DNA of 64,000 bases, taken from contig NC_059289.1 in NCBI RefSeq assembly GCF_017591435.1, positions 9,070,347-9,134,346 of the forward strand, given 5' to 3'. This document shows, one piece after another, positions 58,797-64,000 of the stretch (position 1 is the stretch's first letter; every line of letters begins with the position of its first letter). The notes under the pieces are model-generated. The model was given only the letters and a program-made list of their open reading frames with translations, was not told the DNA's origin and did not search any database. The position numbers and the translations under genes were made by a program. This stretch comes from Portunus trituberculatus (taxonomy: Eukaryota; Arthropoda; Malacostraca; Decapoda; Portunidae).

Positions 58797-61603
58797 TCAG
58801 TGGTCTCTCGTTTTACCTACACTAACGTGCCCACATCCACTTTTTGTTCTTTGCACTTTCTGTTTGCAACACTGATATTTTTGGGACATTTTCTCATGAG
58901 TCTCCCGAATAACACGGCAGACAGTGTCAAGATCACTCTCCTCGCCGTCTACAGTAGGTAATCTGTTACCCACCATGCATGGAGCAGGTCGTGTAAAGAA
59001 TGCAAAGTAAGGTTGCTGGGTGGTACTGGTGTGGACTACTGCGTTCATGGTAGCCTGGCATGTTTGCAACAACCGCGGCCACCACAGAGGATAACCTTGG
59101 CATACGGCAGCCAAGATACACTTGAGAGTACGATGCAGTCACTCGGGGATCCCGTTCCCTTGAGGGTGGAAAGGTGTCGTGTAATACAAAGTGATGAGGT
59201 TCTGCTGGCAGAAGTCCTTGAAGGCCTGGGAGGTGAACTCTCCTCTGTTGTCCAGGACGATGCTTTGCAGAGTCCCAATATCTGTCACATACTGCTCTAG
59301 TGCCTCAATGACCCCGTGTGTGTGTGCTTGGATTTTAAAGGATAGAATTTGACAAATCTACTAAAATGATCTACAATGGTGAATACATATTTGTAACCTT
59401 GACTTCCATTAATCATGTCAGTTAAATCAATTTCTATTCTCTCTAAAGGCTTCCCTACTGAAGTTAATTCTTGGAAAGGTTGTAAACCAGCTTGCACCTT
59501 AAATCTCTGACAGGGTACACATTGTTTTACATAATTACTGACATCAATCTTTAATTACACTAGTAGAATAACTCTTCTGCCTTCAAGATGGTTTTCTTTT
59601 GTCCTAAATGTCCTGAGGTTCATGGTCTTGTGACATTGCTTTTGGTTTTAAACTATGAGGGACTACCAAAGTATATTGTATGCATAGCATAGTACAAACT
59701 TCCATCTATTACTGTGAACTGTTGTAGTATGGTTTTATACTTTTTAGTTGGAATTTAGCCGCCTTCTAAATATTCAATCATTTCCCTCCATTTTACTTCT
59801 TCTCTTTGATGAGTCTTAAATTCTTCTGGGGATGAGGCCTAAAAATGTGGTTGTTGGACTATGTTGAATTATTCTTACAAGCCTGGAAAGTTGGTCTGCT
59901 ACATAGTTATATTTTCCTTTTACATACTGAATCTCATAGTGGTATTCTTTCATTTCCAGTATCCAGTGGTTCACTCTGGTTGATTTTGTCTTTCTTTTAA
60001 AAATCCTAGTGAGGGGCTGATGGTCAGTTAGGATAGTGAATTTTGTGCCCCCATAAGTAGTGATGGAAATGATGACATGTTAGGATTACTGCAAGGGCTT
60101 CTTTATCAGTGGCTGAGTAACGACTTTCAGTGGAATTTAATTTTTTAGAGAAGTAGCCAAGAGGTTTAACATTGCCATCAGTTTGGATTTTGAATGAGGA
60201 AACCGCCTACATGTGTGTTACTCGCATCAGTTGTAACTGTGAAAGGTAGGTTAGTTTGGGCTCTGGCAAGTACAGGTGCTTTAGCGAGGCATTCTTTTAA
60301 GGTTTCAAAAGCCGTCTGGCACTGTTTGGTCCAAGAAAATTGTGTGATTTTATGGGTGAGATTTGTTAGGGGTGTGGCAATTTTGGCATAGTTTGGGACA
60401 TGTTTTCTATAAAATCCGGTCATTCCTAGGAAACGTCTCACCTCTTTCACTTTGTGGGTGGTTTAATTTCTAAAACAGCTTCTACATTTTTGGGGTCTGG
60501 TTGACTTCCTTCCTTTGATATTCTAAATCCTAGAAAAGTTACTTCATTCTTTGCCATTTCACATTTACTTAGATTGAGTTTTACCCCATTATTTTTGAGC
60601 AATGAAAAGGTTTTTCTTAATCTCTGGGTGAGTGTGGTGAAATCAGGGGCCCAGATAATGAGATCATCTAGATACGTAGTTCTTTATCCATCCTTCTTTT
60701 AGCAATGGTGACAAAAGACTATCCATGTGACGTGTAAAAATGGCTGGGGATTAACTGAGGCTGAATGGGAGTCTCCTGAATCTATATAAAGTTATTCTGT
60801 CACTAAATGCTGTGATATTTCTGCTATTCTCCTCAATAAATATTTGAAAATAGGCCTCTCGCATATCTAGAGTTGCATAGTATTGGTGACCAGCAGCTTG
60901 ATCTATTAGTTCTTCTAGTCTAGATAAGGGGTAGTAAATATCAGTGGTAAGATGTTCGTTAACATGCTGGTAATCAAGACACATCCTCTTAGTCTCATCA
61001 GGTTTACTAACCAAAACGATTGGTGAGAGCCATGCTGATGTTGATTTTTCAATAATTTGCCTATTCTCCAAGTCTTGTAACATTTCCGCAATTAACTTTT
61101 TGGCTTCTGGGTAATGATATCTAGGTCCACGGCTGGGTTGTGGGTCAGCTATATTAATATTAGCGGGAGGTCCTTTCATTAAGCCTAGTTCATTTTTTGT
61201 CTAGGATAAAAAGCTCATGGTTCTCTAGAATAGTTGTTTTTAACTCCTCTTTTTGTGTTCTAGTTAGGTGGCTCCAATTTTGCTGTTTAATTAGCTCAGT
61301 TAATTTTTCTGGTCTACTACGGTTGTCCTGAGCCTTTACTTGATCATTGGCTGGTAGATCATTCTGAATTTCTAGAGTGTGATGCACTTTCTGGGGTTGG
61401 ATGCTGTTTACAATTTGTGGGCCTAGCTGCTCAAATGACCCTAACAAGATTCCTTGTTTGAGTTCCTTGACACTTTTGGTGTTATTCATGAAAGGTAGGT
61501 GGATGGTGTTATTCTTATTTACTTTAGTTAGAATTGGCAAGCTATTATGGCATATATGGGGTTGAGGATTAATTAGTAATGTCTCCCCTGGTTTCTCTTT
61601 CAC
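58797..61603 (-). pseudogene. pol (RT, RNase H, integrase) of gypsy 2
   Basis: RT: LENRQIIEKSTSAWLSPIVL, CLDYQHVNEHL, the block ATLDMREAYFQIF, and a YLDD box near 60665-60680. Tether/RNase H: RRFLGMTGFYRKHVPNYAK, FTVTTDASNTHVGGFL. Integrase: KPLERIEIDLTDM (first Asp), LDNRGEFTSQAF (second Asp), and a segment with the catalytic Glu at about 59139-59155 directly followed by an in-frame stop. Several frames are needed to read it, so it is inactive. Confidence 0.82.
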
Positions 61604-62019
61604 TACGATAGGGATGAACTGTGATTGGTAAGGTTCAATCCTAATTGGTTTAGTTAGGCTAACCCTTCTTGAGTTGTCTCCTGAGGTTATGGTGGAAAAA
61701 AAATATTTTTACTCTCTACTTTCCCTCTTTGTCTTTTAATGTAGGTGATGACATAAGGAGTATTTCCCCATCCAATGTTAATTTTGCCATTCAAATGAAA
61801 AGGAGCTCTTGTTATCACATCAACAGATAGTAATAAATCACCATCGAGGTAGCTGTTTGGTACTACTGGGAACCACTGTTTGTGCATATGGTCATCACCT
61901 ACTCCTATTTCTAGCCAGACCATGCCAAGAACTCTCAGAGATCATGTAACTCCCTGTAAATTTGGTACAGCATGTATCTTGTTTATTTCACTTTCCAGTT
62001 TATTTACTTTTTTTTTTTT

Positions 62020-62097
62020 TACGTAGGGAAGAGGACCAACCAAGGGCCAAAAAAAAAAAAAGAAAGGATTAAAGAAAAAGGCCCACTTTTCCCACTG
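62020..62097 (-). repeat. Short Jockey-like LINE tail in gypsy 2
   Basis: The segment with an A-rich run and AAGAAAAAGGCCCACTTTT matches the 3' end of the Jockey-like element at 785-840 (AAAGAAAGGCCCACTTGAG). It interrupts the gag-protease region of gypsy 2: a severely 5'-truncated insertion. Confidence 0.55.
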
Positions 62098-62202
62098 CTG
62101 CTTCTTTGATCAAAGTGTACCCACTGATGTATCTACAACTGCTCTCATTGTTTTATGGTTCACAGCTAAGCTGATGGTAGGGGAGATGTGTCCCTGGGTT
62201 AG

Positions 62203-62640
62203 TCATGTCCTTCGATTACGTTTACCTGGACAGTTTTTGTTTCCACGCCAGCACCCATACCTTCTACAATCAAAACAGGAGCCTCTGGTGGGCTTCCTCC
62301 AGCACTCTCTTAATGAATGTGTGTTTGATCTGCAGTGTGAACAATACTGCACAGGTGGTGGTCTACTATTTGGTGTTTGCAAGTTTGCTACTTGTTCAAT
62401 CAAGTCTTTAATCTGTCTTTTTAGTTCATTTACTTCTACAGAATCCATGGATGTAGCATTTGTTTTTAGACAGTGTATTCGAACTATCAGGGTTTGGCTA
62501 ATTTTTAAGAGGGGTTGTTATTTCTGACTTGATCCTACTAACTGAAGGGGTATGGTTAGCTTCAAGCCATTGTCGCTCATGTCCTACCCTATCAATGAAT
62601 TTACTAAGTGGGTAATCCTCATCCAGGAATCCTTCCTTAA
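62203..62640 (-). pseudogene. gag nucleocapsid region of gypsy 2
   Basis: Contains a CCHC knuckle CSHCRSNTHSLREC and a second, degenerate cysteine cluster (CFDCRRYGCWRGNKNC). Upstream frames read GFLDEDYPLSKFIDRVGHER. A frame change separates the two parts. The start of gag is not defined because the sequence above 62650 belongs to the inverted repeat. Confidence 0.7.
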
Positions 62641-62650
62641 GAAGTCCGTA

Positions 62651-64000
62651 TCTATGCTACAAGCTATTCACTAAACACTTATGGACTTCGTACGTACCTC
62701 AAAAGTTGAGTACTCTCTCGGGACCCCGAAGGTTTTGTAACTTGGACCTATGAGCGCCTTTTCTTTATACTACACAATCCCAGGGGTAAATACCGACGAA
62801 GCCAGAGATTAGAAGTAGATTGAAATAAAGAACTGTAGATGACATGAACACATGAGTGCCCTGAGAAGCGATGACTCTCTGTAAATGAAAATACTAGTGT
62901 ATTAGTGTAGTGCCGGGGATAATATTCTTTTTTTATTTATTATTATTTTTTTTAGACACGTGATCACGAGACGTACTGTATTGGGACGAGTCCTAGAGGA
63001 AGAGAGAGTAGCCAGCTCATGGATTAAAAACCTTAATTTCACTCCAGAAGTAGAGGGAGAACTTAACTGTACAGGAAAGTGTTTCCCAGTGATGTCATTC
63101 CCTTAAAAATGGCAATCAAAGTAATTTCTAGTTACGACTCACTATTTTAGCGACTGAAGGCGTGAGTGAGGGAAGGAGCAGTAGCGTGCATTCAAACATG
63201 TTTGGCCTTGCGGTGACGCTACTGAAAACGTCTGTGTACTAACCCTAATCAAACACACGTGGTGACGCTGAGAGAGAGATAGAGAGAGAGAGCAGTCGTC
63301 TCTATCAGTTCGTGGGGAAGACAAGAAGGTACTGGTAAGTAATTAAATGATATGACTACAAGCATTATTTCACAATTATAAAAGTTACGTTACTTTTTTT
63401 TACAAGTGCAAGAAAGACACTGACCTGCTCGTGGGGAAGACAATTAAGTAGGTACTGGTGATAATCTCACACAAAGCTCCTTCCCTCACTCACGCCTTCA
63501 GTCGCTAAAATAGTGAGTCGTAACTAGAAATTACTTTGATTGCCATTTCTAAGGGAATGACATCACTGGGAAACACTTTCCTGTACAGTTAAGTTCTCCC
63601 TCTACTTCTGGAGTGAAATTAAGGTTTTTAATCCATGAGCTGGCTACTCTCTCTTCCTCTAGGACTCGTCCCAATATCTCGTGATCACGTGTCTAAAAAA
63701 AATAATAATAAAAAAAATAATAATAATATTATCCCCGGCACTACACTAATACACTAGTATTTTCATTTACAGAGAGTCATCGCTTCTCAGGGCACTCATG
63801 TGTTCATGTCATCTACAGTTCTTTATTTCAATCTACTTCTAATCTCTGGCTTCATCGATATTTACCTCTGGGATTGTGTAGTATAAAGAAAAGGCGCTCG
63901 TAGGTCTAAGTTACGAAACCTTCGGGGTCCCGAGAGAGTACTTAACTTTTGAGGTACGTACGAAGTCCGTAAGTGTTTAGTGAATAACTCTTAACATAGA
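62651..64000. repeat. Large inverted repeat with opposed LTR-X copies at the window edge
   Basis: Left arm 62651-63179 and right arm 63476-64000 are reverse complements with few differences (for example, a short insertion near 62966 and different A/T tracts). The spacer is 296 bp. Each arm holds part of LTR-X (TGTAGTGCCGGGG at 62906; inverted, ending 63745) plus about 255 bp beyond its TG end. The full right LTR-X runs 63235-63745; the left one is truncated at 63179. The right arm continues past the window. Confidence 0.85.

Larger units (their letters stand above)
57871..62650 (-). mobile_element. Ty3/gypsy retrotransposon 2, conventional order, decayed
   Basis: Minus-strand order from high to low coordinate: gag with zinc knuckle (62650-62100), protease-like region (61923-61687), RT (61603-60480), RNase H (about 60450-59800), integrase (about 59520-58730), non-coding region and polypurine tract (57871-57890), then the left LTR-X. 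Reverse transcriptase precedes integrase, unlike the GMR1-like element. Many frameshifts and stops. The 5' side is rearranged: an inverted LTR-X fragment and spacer lie between gag and the right-hand LTR-X. Confidence 0.8.

Noticed and set aside
57871..63745. Calling 57.9-63.7 kb a simple complete LTR retrotransposon
   Set aside because: The left and right LTR-X copies are in the same orientation as required, but an inverted LTR-X fragment lies between gag and the right LTR, so the 5' end is rearranged or belongs to a second element.

Overview
The window is nuclear DNA of an arthropod, most likely a decapod crustacean. Three spliced protein-coding genes with GT-AG introns sit in DNA saturated with transposons and long microsatellites: (TA)n, (GA)n, (CT)n, (GT)n. 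TTAGG-type telomere-like motifs fit an arthropod. No bacterial-style operon, CRISPR array or tRNA gene was seen. The species cannot be named from sequence alone.

Host genes. (1) Phosphoglucomutase, minus strand, exons 1-4 at 299-7382, continuing off the left edge. (2) TFG, the PB1/coiled-coil/PQ-rich ER-exit-site protein, minus strand, 11 coding exons at 13873-41389, 427 aa. (3) ARHGAP19, a Rho GTPase-activating protein, plus strand, 10 coding exons at 47617-54019, 979 aa with a very long Ser-rich tail. TFG and ARHGAP19 are head to head. Candidate untranslated first exons with good splice donors at 45071 (TFG) and 45935 (ARHGAP19) suggest a shared promoter region near 45.1-45.9 kb.

Transposons. 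Pgm intron 3 carries a Jockey-like LINE split by a pogo/Tigger-like MITE. 8.2-12.6 kb holds two further LINEs. The last intron of TFG (14042-32308) is a nested complex. From outside in: Tigger-like element D (14193-31963), an LTR fragment (LTR-X), Tigger-like element B (14554-29398), then a (TA)n tract broken up by Tigger C, Tigger A1, a Ty3/gypsy retrotransposon of GMR1-like layout (integrase before reverse transcriptase) and two opposed copies of another LTR (Y1, Y2). The GMR1-like integrase is itself split by a TTAA-flanked piggyBac-like element. Many insertions can be checked against an unoccupied copy inside this window, which orders the events.

Right end. 55.4-64 kb holds a decayed minus-strand Ty3/gypsy element of ordinary layout (RT before integrase). 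Its left LTR is split by Tigger A3, whose terminal repeat is in turn split by a piggyBac-like element. The window ends inside a large inverted repeat containing opposed copies of LTR-X.

The host genes look intact; essentially all mobile-element coding regions show stops, frameshifts or insertions. The most unusual features are the repeated use of one TA microsatellite as an insertion sink, the integrase-first gypsy element, and a piggyBac-like element carrying a spliced-looking open reading frame.
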